Of a stretch of 64,000 nt of DNA, positions 1 through 10,799 are shown in pieces. The translations under genes and the position numbers were made by a program. Source of the stretch: Carallia brachiata (Eukaryota > Streptophyta > Magnoliopsida > Malpighiales > Rhizophoraceae); the NCBI GenBank assembly GCA_021464245.1, contig JADCRB010000043.1:1239576-1303575 (forward strand), in the 5' to 3' direction. The notes under the pieces were generated by a model. The model had not been told where the DNA came from. It saw nothing but the letters and a program-made list of their open reading frames with translations, and did not search any database. Position 1 is the first letter of the stretch. Each line of letters opens with the position of its first letter.

Positions 1-65
1 TTGCTAGTCGTTGTCGTCAATGGGACTGAACAACAATGTGAAAGTGATAGGTAGAATTTACATAC

Positions 66-1172
66 CCCATATCTCTGCAAGCCAAGAAACAGAAGAGTGC
101 TGAAACCGGTGCAAATAACTCCAGCCCACACCGGAATGCGTAATAATATGTTCAATGCGAAGGCTGTCCCTATCACTGTGCCAGACCCAACGAAATTAAA
201 GAAGAGTTCAAAATAAGTTGTTATGATTATTTTGTGCAGGAAGTAATATGACTGCTTTTTTTTTCCTGTCTCTATCATTATTCTGCCTCTGTAGAACTGT
301 AGAAGTCTAACAGAAAAAGTAAAAGAGCCAAATCAGTAGAGACAACCGATAGAAAGCATAAAATAATTAGAGAGAACAGACACGATGGAGATGATTCCGG
401 AAGCAATGAATTCAAAATTATTAAAACAAAATTAAATGGTGACTCCGTTCTATTTAATGAAGAGTCAATCTAAATCACTTTTAATACATCCTTTGTAGTG
501 TGCGACAACGGATACCGAGTAAAGTGGACCGAGTCGCGCCCAAGCCATTCTTTTATTATTCATTTGTTTTCTTTTTTAGTATAATTAAAGCTTAAATTTA
601 AATTGATGTTATTTTAAATTTTAAAGTCTAAATTCTAAATTTTATATTTTAAACTACTTAAAAATAAAATAAATTTCTTTTTTAAAAATTTTCTTTGAAA
701 AAATATAATATAATACCTATACTCTATGTACTGGGCAACTATACCAAGTTTTTACCCTTTTTTTAAATTAAAGTAATGTTAATTCTTAAAAACAAATCTT
801 ACCAACAGGCTTGCAAATCCTTTTACACTCATCGCGCCAATTTTTTTAATCACATCATGTCATTAATTTGAATGCACTTATGGGATCATTACTTATTGAT
901 TTTACATGTATTTGTAAGATTTGTCGTAAAATTGGTTTGTGAAAAATACTAGCTTTCTTCTTATTATTACATCCTTGATTTGTTTATTTCCATATCTCAT
1001 TTCCTATCTGATATTGTGTAAGTAAATTTTTATATTAAAATTGGCAAAGAGATTGTGCCTTCTGGTATGTCGGCGGCTATGACCGCTACCTCTGCCAGCA
1101 GCCATAGACAATACTTCACATATTTGGGGTATTCGGCCTTGCAATGCTCGGACAGATGTTTTCCTGAAAAGC

Positions 1173-1206
<34 letters not shown>

Positions 1207-2682
1207 ACAAAAGCAAAAAGTTGGAACGAGACAAAATGATAAGACAAAACATAAAAAACGGATGTTTAATTAGATTCTTTTTGGTATATACATATGCCCA
1301 TATGCAATTGAGCTAATTATACCAAACCAAAGTGATTCATTTTAGAAATAAAAATTGTCTTCACAATAGTGACTTCAAAGTAATAATAAAGTAATATGAG
1401 ACATTGTATGGTTGAATTTATTGAAAACATAGATAGATAAAATGATGTTGTTGGAAGTAACATATTGTTTGTTGTTATTTAAATATCATATAGTCTCATT
1501 ATTCATTTTAAACTTATTTATATATACACATTTACAATTTTTTTCAATGTATAGCTTTTGAGGTTTTCGACCTGTGTGCGAGAGTTTGAGATAATTAGGA
1601 GATTTCTTTCGTTTTTTTTAAGGTTTTACTTACCGGTGCATACACCAAGATTTGCAGCGAGGGACTGGATTATGAGTGCAAATACCATCCCAATCAAAAT
1701 CACCCAAAGAAGCTGAAAATAGGAAAAGCATGCCAGAAATTGCCCGTTACTAATCAATTCTCTTATAATTAACAACAATTAAACAAAAAAATTCCTGTTT
1801 TCGTCTGCGTTTCCTTAATTTTCACTGTGGATGTGAGGGATAATATAGGTAATTCTTATTTCCATTTTTCTTTTTTACCTCGTACCGGTAGCTTGCTCCG
1901 GCTTGCAGATCAGTTTCCACTGCATTGATGCCACCATAAAACTATTTGTAAGTCGACTGATATATATAAATGAAAAAAACAAAAGCAGAATTTCATCTCA
2001 TGTGTTTCACGAGTTATAAATATTTATTAAAAAAATTAACATAAATTCAATTATGTATAATATAAAATAGATTCTAAGAACTAATAATAATTGCAAAATC
2101 ATTGACTGCAATTATTGCATTCAATTGTAACTGCTGAACATTTAAAAATTTATACACGTTTAGATTATATTGTGATTTAAAATAGTTTCAGGAATAGTAA
2201 ACAACAAAAAGAAAATTTATTATTTTATTAAGTTGATGTGGAGAAATTTTCTCTAAACTTCACCAATATATTAATCAAATAAATAAAGATAGAGAAGGGG
2301 TTACCGTTGCCAGGGTCAATATAAGCCATTGAGACTACGAAGCCAGGTCCAACGTACGCCAGAAACTTTGGCCATCCAGGTTTCTGTTCATAGCAAATAT
2401 AGACCAGAACATATAGCTATAAACTGACCCTCAAATAGCCAAAAAAAATTTTAGAAAAAAAAGATGAATTGATTAAAACCAAGAATATGATTGAATTATA
2501 ATGGTATAAGAAAGAGAGACCTGCAAATTTCCTGGGTTGCAATCGTGCCCGGGATGATTACAAGTTCGTGATTTTTCCTCCTCGTTCACAGCTGCTATGC
2601 GTTTGCTATGTTGACTGTCCTTTGAAAGTATTGTTGGCATTTTTGTGTCGTTCCCTTGCCGTTGCTGCTGCTGGTTCTCCAT
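66..2682 (-). CDS. NRAMP: NRAMP1/6-type metal transporter, copy A, exons 1-6 (3' part beyond left edge)
   Basis: Proton-coupled divalent metal (Fe/Mn) transporter of the NRAMP family, a multi-pass membrane protein. Exons read on the minus strand: 2682-2521 (ATG, Gln-rich N-terminus MENQQQQ), 2383-2305, 1919-1879, 1712-1634, 1163-1059 and 175-66. Exon 2 encodes the family signature KPGWLKF...[15 protein letters not shown], whose DPGN belongs to the metal-binding unwound part of TM1. Exon 5 ends [13 protein letters not shown] and joins in frame to VIGTAFALN of exon 6. All joins keep frame, and no stop or frameshift is visible in these six exons. Intron 5 uses a GC donor. Exon 3 is one codon longer than in copy C. 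Residue choice resembles Arabidopsis NRAMP1/6 rather than NRAMP2-5. This is the best candidate for the functional member of the cluster, but exons 7-13 lie outside the window. Confidence 0.9.
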
Positions 2683-2720
2683 CCCCCTCTCTGCTTCTAT
2701 CTATCTTTCAGCGGGCTTGA

Positions 2721-2728
2721 CTTTTATA
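2721..2728 (-). promoter_or_regulatory. TATA box of NRAMP copy A
   Basis: Reads TATAAAAG on the minus strand, about 40-45 bases upstream of the ATG at 2682. The corresponding position in copy C (50871-50878) reads TTTAAAAG, so copy C has lost the consensus. Confidence 0.6.
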
Positions 2729-4822
2729 GTGAACAAAGTCCATGCACCTAATTTTATATTATAAAATGTTAGGGAGAGAGACAGCTTTATTTTTAGCAGT
2801 CTTATAAAAAATAAAAAAAAAGATTGAGCATACTTAAAAAAGAAGGCAGTCTTACAAAATTTTTAACAAATTTAAAACTGAGTCCTAAATAATTCTTAAA
2901 TGAATTTTTTCTCAATTTTATCAAATTGAGCATACTTTTACTTGAATTTAATTTATTTATTTAACGAATTTTACTATTAAATTTCAAATGAATATTCCGT
3001 TATACCCCTAGTCTCCTGATATTTTATGCCATGGATGTATAGTTATGGATGATGCCATTACTAACGAGGTGACGTTAGCAAATTGTGAAAACCCTGACTT
3101 CTGCCGTACATATCATGTTTGCCTTGTTTTAATTTCCCTGTCCCCTTCAACTTAACTAAGCAAAGAAGATTTTAAAGAAGGAAGACTCTTCATATTGCAG
3201 TTATAGATTAAAATATGTCCTAAACGCACACATCAACCTGAACACCTATTTTAATTGTTTAAGCCACGGACTGGGAATTTGGAGACTTTACAGGTATATA
3301 TTGTTTTGGAAATTTTGGAAATGTGAAGAGATGTGTAAATATTGCTTTTCGCATTCGAGTGAAATACAAGAATAAGGCTATAAGTGGGCTGCATGCAAAT
3401 AATAAGACCACTAGATCGACTGGTTGAGGGTCCAATGAACCTTGTTGCCAATTGAAATGGCTAGCTGGGCCAGTACAATTTTCAACTATGACTTAAACAA
3501 CTGATATCCAGCTAGTTGTTAAAAAAAAAAAAAAAAAGCCCCAAGAAGTCTGCCTTCCTGTTGCACTCACAGATTTGAAAATTAAAGCGCGATCTACTCA
3601 ACAAGTCACTCTTCACAAGTATTTATTTATAGTTCTTAGCTTCGACATTAGTTTATTTCCATTAGCACAAACTACAAGAATGTCCAAGAAAAATCTCTTC
3701 AAAAGCCGCTTCAATTCACTGGATTTTATTTCTAATTGTTTTCGTCCACAAATTAGTCATTCCACTAGTTTACAATTAAAGAGAAGTTGCACGAGATGAA
3801 ACAAAAACAAGAGAGAAGGCTCAGAAATGCATGAGAGACTTGTTTGGAACAAATTACACTTTGATGTACCCAAAAAAATATCATAACTTGACTAATGATA
3901 TTCTTTTTCATGTGCCAGATTTTTTTTCCCAATTATTGTCCCCATTGATGACATTTACTCTTAGAACAAAGCATTGAAAAAGTTGACCTTTTTTTCAGAA
4001 ATATTTCAATAATTAAGGCTTAAATTTAGAAGTTTTGAATTCTATTTTAAGAAAGAGTTATAAGAATGAACAGATATATTATTAATTTGTAACTTATGAT
4101 TTAATGTAATTATGAATTAAAAAAAAAGTCGACCACTGTATACACAAAATTAAATGCCTTCAAATCTTATACGTGGGCCTTTTGACTAAAAGTTGATGGA
4201 AAAGTTATTTTGAAGTCGGTTTATTTTCTGTAAAATATTTTACATTAAATTTTTTTTTTTAATTTTTGGTATTTGTTTTATATACAATATTTTATAATGG
4301 AAAATATAAGAAAAATTTAGAAAAAATTTTGAGGTGTTTAGGGAAAATAACTTCTCTTTTTTCTAAACTGAAGTTATTTTTCAAAAAAAAAAAATACAAT
4401 ATACTTTAAATAAATAATAAAAAAAATTATTATTTTTACTGTAAATATTTTATCTTCCTTAAGCGAAAAAGTCCACCATATGCACCAATCTAAAAATTTT
4501 TCTAACGCAAACAAGACGCGGACAATCTCTACAGATTTCATGATGTCATGGACTTCTATCCTAAAAGTATTTTCAGTTGCTGTACTTTTAACCGTAACTC
4601 TGGGATCTTAACAATCCTATTATACAACCTTGAGGCCTGTGCACATATGCCAACTCAGGTTCACATTTTCAGTATTGAATTTTGATTTTTTTGATTTCTA
4701 ATAGGACAGACGGATGCAACCAGCGACTTTGATTAAATCAACGCAATTATTCTTTTTGGTTAATCGACTTGCGCTGACATTCTAATTTGATGCTTTTATT
4801 TTAAAAACGAATTTGAGAAATA
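2729..4822. other. Duplicated 5' flank of NRAMP copy A, no gene
   Basis: From about 3000 to 4822 this flank matches the flank of copy C (about 53700-55330) nearly base for base, including stretches around 3540-3900 and 4480-4640. Short ORFs at 3575-3799 and 54405-54611 are alike only because the DNA is duplicated; nothing suggests they are genes. About 2.8 kb present upstream of copy C (50900-53700) is absent here. The match stops where the LINE fragment begins. Confidence 0.75.
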
Positions 4823-5400
4823 ATTTATTTTATTTTATTTTATTTTTGTTAGTATGGAAGGTATGTACCTAATCTAACAAACATCCATACCACCTAGCCA
4901 CCATTCTAGGAAAGCTGCCTCCCTGATATCCTCCAAAAGTACGCTGCATATGCCGTTAGGAGGAAGATCGCGGAAGATGAATCCAATTGAGTGGTTTAGC
5001 GCAAATGAACATCCCACCGCCGTGACACCAATTCTCTACATTCATGCACTAAATTAGAATGAGGATGCGAGGAAGGAACTCCCTTTGAGACCATAGATAG
5101 GACCACACTTCTAGTTCAATTCGTCGGATGCCAAGGGTCCAAGCACAGCTCAGGCCGTGAAGAAGGGCCCACAATTCGGCTTCCACAGCTGTAGTCACCC
5201 CCATTTTGCACACAAATCCCCCCACCCAGTCCCCATGGCAATCCCGCAACACGCCTTCTGCACCCGTGGGTCCGGGATTCCCTTTAATTGCACCATCAGT
5301 ATTGAGCTTGACCCATCTTGGTCTAGGGAAGAGCCAACTAACAAGGCATTCTTGTGGCACCCGTTTGGAACAAACGGCCTGAAGGTCCACCCTAGCACTT
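4823..5400 (-). mobile_element. 3' end of a LINE (L1-type non-LTR retrotransposon) with RNase H domain
   Basis: On the minus strand 5390-5049 encodes a plant LINE RNase H domain: WVKLNTDGA.KGNPG carrying the first catalytic Asp, the GW/GGV.RD segment, and AVEAELWALL with the catalytic Glu. The third acidic position of the usual E.DS motif is lost (LEVWS). A C-terminal tail typical of these elements follows (FRDLPP...LLEDI.EA, about 4990-4900), then an A-rich 3' end (AAAAT repeats, seen as T-rich DNA at 4825-4847). Everything upstream of RNase H (endonuclease, RT) is missing, as expected of 5' truncation. It sits at the junction between the copy A flank and the 3' end of copy B. Confidence 0.85.
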
Positions 5401-7866
5401 GAGTACTCCTTAGCAGTAGTTAAAAAAAGAGATGTATTACATAGTTATATATTAGTGATTAAATTATATCTAAATGTAATGTAATTTGTGTAATAAAATA
5501 TATATTTGTGTAATTTATGTAATTAGTGATTAAATTATTAAGGTGTAAACCTTAAGAAGAAACGAGGCAGAGTTGAGAGTGAGATTGTTGCATTGATCTG
5601 CCTCTTGGATTGAGAGATTGTTGGCTGAGCAAATAGGCCCCGTTAGGATGTGACAGCAATATTGATCAACAAGGCTATAAACAGGGCAAATCCACTCTCC
5701 ATAAGGAAATAACGGCAAGCATCCTGTGATGTTGTTTTAGAATTATTGTTATGAGCACATGAAATCAAAGTTGAGTAACCGTGTATAATAATGACCTATT
5801 AATTGAAAGATATTTGTAAATTTTTTATTAAAACCAAAAAAAAAAAAAGCTCTGAAGTTTTCTTCTAAAAGTTTTTGTTTGCTTACATTTAGGGTTATTT
5901 AAAAGTCAACCAACCCATCAAAAATTGACCAATTCAATCTGGACGAATTTACATATGTTTAAACTGTAAGATTTTAGAATAGTTATAGTTTTAAAATTTT
6001 ATAAAATCTCACTAGCGGATTGGAGTTTGAAAATCCACTCAATCCAATTTAATCCGCCGCTTATATATATAAATGTGAAAAGACAGAAAGAACCCATGTC
6101 CCGTTAAGAAAAACCATGTCCCGTTTGAATCGGTAAGAGCTGCTGTGAAGAGACAGAAAGAACTTCCCTTTGCTAATGTGATTCAGAGGGACAAGAAGCT
6201 GAAATTGGTTTTGAAGATTAGGAAAATTCTGGTGAGTCAACCTCATAGAATTATGTCGCCCAAGCAATTAGGTGTGTACGGAAGAGAATTGGGTATCCTA
6301 AAAACAGAGGATCGATTTATTTATTTTTTTATTGCATTCAATCTGTCAAAACTAATTCAATCCTATTCGTACAGCGGATTGAATTGAACGAATTAAGTAA
6401 GGTAATAAATTAGTTATAAATAAAAAATCGTATAATCAACCATCAATAAATTAAATACAAATATACCTTAAAACCTACCGATTCAAGCCACGAACACCCC
6501 ACTTACATTGATGCCGTGAACAGACAGGAGTGCTTTCCTAGAAAGCACAAGAGCAGAGTGAAGAAACAGGTTGTGCCTGGAACACAAAGAAAAAAAGAAA
6601 AAAAGAAAAAATTAATTAATTATATGTATATATATATAGATATATATATATATATATAATAAGAAATTAAAAAAAGAATTGCCGAAACGAAAAATGGGCA
6701 TGGTTCAGACAGTCCGCCACATGCTCACGAATATACCATTGAAAACTTAATTACAGTTTTCGAGTTTTTTTTTTTTTTTTTGTCTATAAAGTTATTATTG
6801 TATAAAGTAGAAGTCTGTAGTCTATTTGCAATAATTATTTTTAATTAAAATGGGGAAATGACTGAACAAGTCAGGAAAGACAAAATAATCATATTCGGCT
6901 ATAAAAAAGAAAGAAAAAAATGCTTAACGTCGTACAAAAAGTTTTTAGATAATTTTTAAATTATAATAATCAGTATATTTTATATAATCATAATGATAAA
7001 ATATGAAGTAAAAAAATATCATAATTTTTTTCAATTCATATTTTTTATTGCGGTTACACAAAATATATTAATTGTTACAATTTGGATACTGTTTGGACAA
7101 CTCTTTGTATGGTCATATAATGAGACTCAAAATAAAAAGGAAAAAAAAAAATGCTGAATGCTAATTATTTTAGGGTAGAGATTGCTTACGGCATAACAAT
7201 GGCGCCAAGTAGGGCAATGGCATTCCCTGTAGCTCCTTCGCCGTTGAGCTTAGGGATAAACAAGCCCTTAATCACGGCAGCTGCAGGAGGCTTCACGTAA
7301 CTTAGTTCAGCAAAGTAACACGCACCCAATAAGAAGACTAGCGTTGCTATGAACTATTCAAGCTTCCTCATCTGCTCAAAACAAATGACAGGGGCATAAA
7401 CTAAAACCAAAATCAATTAAATGTTGGCAACCTTTCAACGTTCAATTCATCTACCCGAACTTCCCAGTATCATTTTAGTCTTGAATCTCAGGTATCAAAC
7501 TCATTTTGGCTTTTTCTCAATGGTAAAACAGTAAAAGAAATTAATTTGATCATAGTAATGAAATATCCTGGTATCCTATTTACGCATTCTTTGGTTTGAC
7601 CCACCCTGACTTCTAATATTATATATATAGGTTTTTTCGGCCCTTTGTTTTGTCCTGGTTTGTTAAACAAGTTATCGGATCTGGATAGGGTAATCTGGAC
7701 CCAACTCCATCTGTGGGTTTAATTCCACCATTTTGTTTCCACTTCCACCCATTTGTCTTGGACACGGACGGACGGGTACTGAGTATCGGTCTATGTTGAC
7801 TAGTTGACTGGCAGGTAATTTAGAATGGTTGACATTAATCATAACTCCTAATAGTAAAAAAGTAAT

Positions 7867-8652
7867 TGTAACGGGTAAATTTCGAGTTTAAAACAGTTAA
7901 ACTCAAAAATACAAAAATAAATTATAAATAAAAATTTAAAAATAAAAGAAAATTTACGTGGAGTCGATTTCTGTAAATCCTCCGATTAGTATTCCTTATT
8001 TTTTTTAACTCCGTCAAGGGCTGCACGAACTTGATCTTGATAGAAATAATTTCCACAGCTTTATCTTGAACTGGGTAGACTGAAACTGTATCTGATTTAG
8101 ACATTTAGACTACGGTTAAGAACCACAGAGACCTGATCTGAGCCGATTTGGCTTAATTTCACCGAGGGTCGCAGGGACTTATTCTCGGATGAGCTGCCTG
8201 AATTTTGTTGAGAGCCGTATGAGGTTTGATCACAACCGGATTTGCAATATTTTGATTTTTTTAGATCTATATTCTCATAAATTTAGATCTAGAGCGATCC
8301 GAAAATATAAACCTAAAAATAACTTTAGAAATAGAAACAGCAAATTTTTTGGGGCTTACCTCTGAAATATCTCTCAAAAAGGAGTTAGGAGAGTATACTG
8401 CAGAGTAAAAACACGTAGGAAAAGGAGAAATTTTCTTTTTCTCTCAAATTTTCTATATTTTTCTGTTTACAGATTTGCTGAATCTGTTTTGAACTGAGAG
8501 GTAGGAGCCTATTTATAGGGCTCCTTTCAATGTGAAAATATTGTGTGAAATGAAGAAAATTAAAGTCACCAACTGTGCAGTTGGTAGCTTTGGCCACTGT
8601 GGTCGGCAATTGCCGACCACAGTGGTCAACTCTTTTTTTTTATTATTTTACA
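7867..8652 (-). repeat. E1 3' LTR
   Basis: Pairs with 18158-18943. Sense start TGTAAAATA at 8652, end ...TTACA at 7867. TATA box TATAAATA at 8510-8517 on the minus strand. Unlike the 5' LTR it keeps a 32-bp perfect palindrome near its start (8594-8625). Confidence 0.93.
8594..8625. repeat. 32-bp perfect palindrome in U3 of the E1 3' LTR
   Basis: Both arms read CCACTGTGGTCGGCAA towards the centre. The 5' LTR keeps only the outer half (CCACTGTGGTCG) and continues into a T-run, so one LTR changed after insertion. Confidence 0.9.
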
Positions 8653-8668
8653 AATGCTCCCACTTCGA
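8653..8668 (-). other. Polypurine tract of E1
   Basis: Sense strand reads CGAAGTGGGAGCAT directly before the 3' LTR, in the place of the plus-strand primer. E2 has a diverged equivalent before 35800 (GAGATGTGGACAT). Confidence 0.7.
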
Positions 8669-8778
8669 GGGTCGGTAAGGAAGAACTTTATAGACGTGAT
8701 CCGTACCGAGTCTTGAAGTTTAGTTTGAAACTTGAGATGTCCTGATGAACATTTAATGTTGAAGCCTTCTATCTCCGG

Positions 8779-9012
8779 CTAGACCTGCTTTTGTTGGATC
8801 TCAACAGGAAACAGATACGATCCTGAGAAAGTTAGCAGCCTAACTAATATAAAAATTGAAGTCTTGGCTCCAAGTGAATTCGAGCTTCCATAGCTCGCAA
8901 AGGCTAGTAAAGGTTCTTTGAAGTTCCAAAACTCTGGTGAGGATGATCTGGTAGGTAAAGAACTTGAACCTCCCCATGAGGAAGGCCTAGCACTTCGGAA
9001 CTTCAAGACCTG
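8779..9012 (-). pseudogene. Unrecognised conserved reading frame before the E1 3' LTR
   Basis: A Ser-rich open stretch (VLKFRSARPSSWGGSSS...) follows directly after TGTGCAG, which looks like a 3' splice site. E2 keeps the same TGTGCAG and the same frame at 35442-35682 (VLKFRSFGPSSWGDSSS...). It may be a second exon of the ORF at 9029-9316 or of the captured region. I recognise no domain. Confidence 0.45.
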
Positions 9013-9028
9013 CACACAGAGAGACTGA

Positions 9029-9316
9029 CTATAGTGATGACTCCCGAGTTTGCTCCAACGTAAGGAGAGTAGTTGGAACTTCCCTGTACGTCGTCGCATC
9101 TAAAGGAAGATTAGGATGATTGCAGCGTCTCATCCCTCTGTGGTAGATGTGAACTAAAGAGAGTAGTTGAAACTCTATGACACCGATGGCGTTAAAGACT
9201 AAGTTTCGAGGGTTTTTAGGAATCCCTCGAGAAAGACTACTACTTCTTTTCTTAGCTCGTGCGCCTCCAATTTCTTGATCAAAGAACTTCCTGAGACAAG
9301 TGCAAAGACTAGCCAT
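9029..9316 (-). CDS. Unknown 95-aa ORF (MASL...) downstream of the WOX gene in E1
   Basis: Begins MASLCTCLRKFF and has a basic patch (RAKKR) near residue 24, followed by a mixed C-terminal half containing LSLVHIYHRGMRR; no known domain. An AT-dinucleotide tract that could serve as a TATA box lies about 60-80 bases upstream. E2 preserves the start, the upstream TATA-like sequence and most of the frame (35136-35424) with damage. Conservation between two independent insertions shows the ORF belonged to the parental element. It could be a second captured gene, part of the same captured locus, or a Tat-specific extra ORF. Confidence 0.5.
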   Translation of the reverse strand: MASLCTCLRKFFDQEIGGARAKKRSSSLSRGIPKNPRNLVFNAIGVIEFQLLSLVHIYHRGMRRCNHPNLPLDATTYREVPTTLLTLEQTRESSL

Positions 9317-9513
9317 TTTCTTTTAAGAAGAAGAGCTGAGGGGTGAGCATTATGGCTCGGACATGACATGCAGGATATATATATATATATATCATAAACA
9401 GTTTTTTTTTTTTTGAAAAGTAAAAAAGAAGGTAAGCAGAATCGAGTAGGGTCATTCTCGTCCCTTTTCCGCATAAGAGACAAAAGAGGCAGCGGCTGAC
9501 GTGCGTCACGAAA

Positions 9514-9623
9514 GTCGTTACCGTGTGTTGCAAAAATCGTTGCCGTGTGCTGCAGAAGTCGTTGCCGTGTGCTGCAGAAATTGTTGTCGTGTGTCGCAAA
9601 AGTCGTTGTCGTGTGCTGCAGAA
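9514..9623 (-). repeat. 22-bp minisatellite, five units
   Basis: Five head-to-tail 22-base units starting at 9514, 9536, 9558, 9580 and 9602, plus a partial unit. The plus strand reads GTCGTTGCCGTGTGCTGCAG followed by AA with a few substitutions. It lies just downstream of the WOX stop codon. E2 has only about one unit's worth (near 34925), so it expanded in the E1 lineage. Confidence 0.9.
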
Positions 9624-9642
9624 GTCGTTGCACCTTATCTTG

Positions 9643-10258
9643 TCAGCTGTCCTGTCGGGGCCCGAGGCGCAGCTCCAAGTCAAGCTCGACCTCGTCTGGT
9701 AGGCCGATGATGTTGACATCGCTGGAGCCTTCCGGCTGGTTGATGCTGCTGGAATATTCTGGGAAGAGAGGCAAAATTTCGCCGGAATGACTTCCTTCTG
9801 CTAGAAAAGTCCCTCCTGAACTTAAGTACTAAGGAGGAATGAAACCTTGAAGACCACCAGGACCAGTACGCATGCTCCCACAGGCTACGGCTTTGATTGT
9901 TATAGCCTGAAGAGACCATTGTCGTGGTGGAACTCGGACCTGCTTCATTTGAGAGCGAAGTTGTACCGGTGGGATCTACTATCGGAACGGCAAACTGTTC
10001 TTTGGAAAAAGCAGCTCTCAGTACTAGTTTCTTCCTGCTTCTCCGATTCTGGAACCAATAAAACACATTTTTTCCTTCGATTGCCCCGAGCGGGCGCAAT
10101 TGTGAGACAAGTTGGTAAATCTGAGATGCATTAGGCATAATACCTCCATTGTTGTGGAAGACTTCCTCTAAAATTTGCAGTTGTACCATGGTTGGTTGCC
10201 ACCTTGTGTGGGGTGACCTTTCTTCTCCCTTATCTTAAGGTTTTGCAACTGGTTCCAT
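9643..10258 (-). pseudogene. Captured WOX (WUSCHEL-related homeobox) gene in E1
   Basis: The frame starts at the ATG at 10258. Residues about 18-77 form a homeodomain of WOX type: TRWQPT, QLQILEEVF, a loop with GG, then recognition helix EGKNVFYWFQNRRSRKK with the invariant W-F-N-R. The spacing and the EGKNVFYWFQN block are diagnostic of the WOX family. Downstream comes ILPLFP (9760-9777), resembling the WUS box (TLxLFP), then a C-terminal EAR-like motif LDLELRLG (9661-9684) just before TGA at 9643. Both motifs recruit TOPLESS-type repressors in known WOX and EAR proteins. Defects: TAA at codon 8, a TAG replacing a Gly codon of E2, and a 1-base insertion near 9830 (616 bases instead of 615). 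No introns. The parental protein would be about 204 aa. Confidence 0.88.
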
Positions 10259-10345
10259 CTTTCTTGTGGCAGAGGAGCAAAGGTCTGGTATGTGGTGAAG
10301 ATCGGTTGAGACTGATGTTGGGTTTTAGACTCAAACCCTCCGTCG

Positions 10346-10353
10346 CTTTTATA
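10346..10353 (-). promoter_or_regulatory. TATA box ahead of the WOX gene in E1
   Basis: Sense TATAAAAG about 90 bases before the WOX ATG. E2 has the same octamer at 34179-34186, 89 bases before its ATG, inside a well conserved stretch. Suggests an internal promoter separate from the LTR. Confidence 0.55.
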
Positions 10354-10394
10354 TTTTTGGGCCGTTCACAGTTAATACTCATGCGGGTCAGGAG

Positions 10395-10690
10395 TTGAAT
10401 TGGATTTTGAACTTGGGTTCTGGACTGTATCTAGAACTTGAAATTTTTTGGGTTTTGGGCTTTGGATTGGATTTGGGTCGAGTGTTTGGGCTTCTTGACT
10501 TGGATTTTTGGATTTGGGTCGAGTGTTTGGGTTTTGGATTTGGATTTTTGGATTTAGGTCGAGTGTTTGGGTTTTGAGTCTGGACTTAGTTTTCAGGCTT
10601 TTGAGTTGGGCTTTGAGTTTTCTGAATTGAGCTCAAATGTTTAGGCTTGGATTTTCGGGTTTGGATTTTCGCTTTGACTTTCAGATCAAG
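10395..10690 (-). repeat. Degenerate minisatellite upstream of the WOX gene
   Basis: Imperfect repeats of GGGTCGAGTGTTTGGG and TTGGATTTTTGGATTT on the plus strand. The matching part of E2 (33925-34150) carries the same CCCAAA/CTCGAG-rich repeats with a different arrangement. Beyond it, 10700-10800 is a T-rich low-complexity spacer. Confidence 0.8.
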
Positions 10691-10799
10691 ACTTCCCAAC
10701 TTTTTTTTTCGATTTTTTCTTTTTTTTTGGATTTTTTTTTCTATTTTTGATTTTTTTCTATTTTTTTGGATTTATTTTAAACATATTTACACATAGTAT

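Noticed and set aside
3575..3799. Short ORF (MKIKARST...) matching one at 54405-54611
   Set aside because: Similarity comes from the duplicated NRAMP flank. Different ends, no promoter, no known domain, and non-coding DNA around it is equally conserved.
5157..5402. Plus-strand ORF over the LINE RNase H
   Set aside because: Antisense shadow of the RNase H frame.
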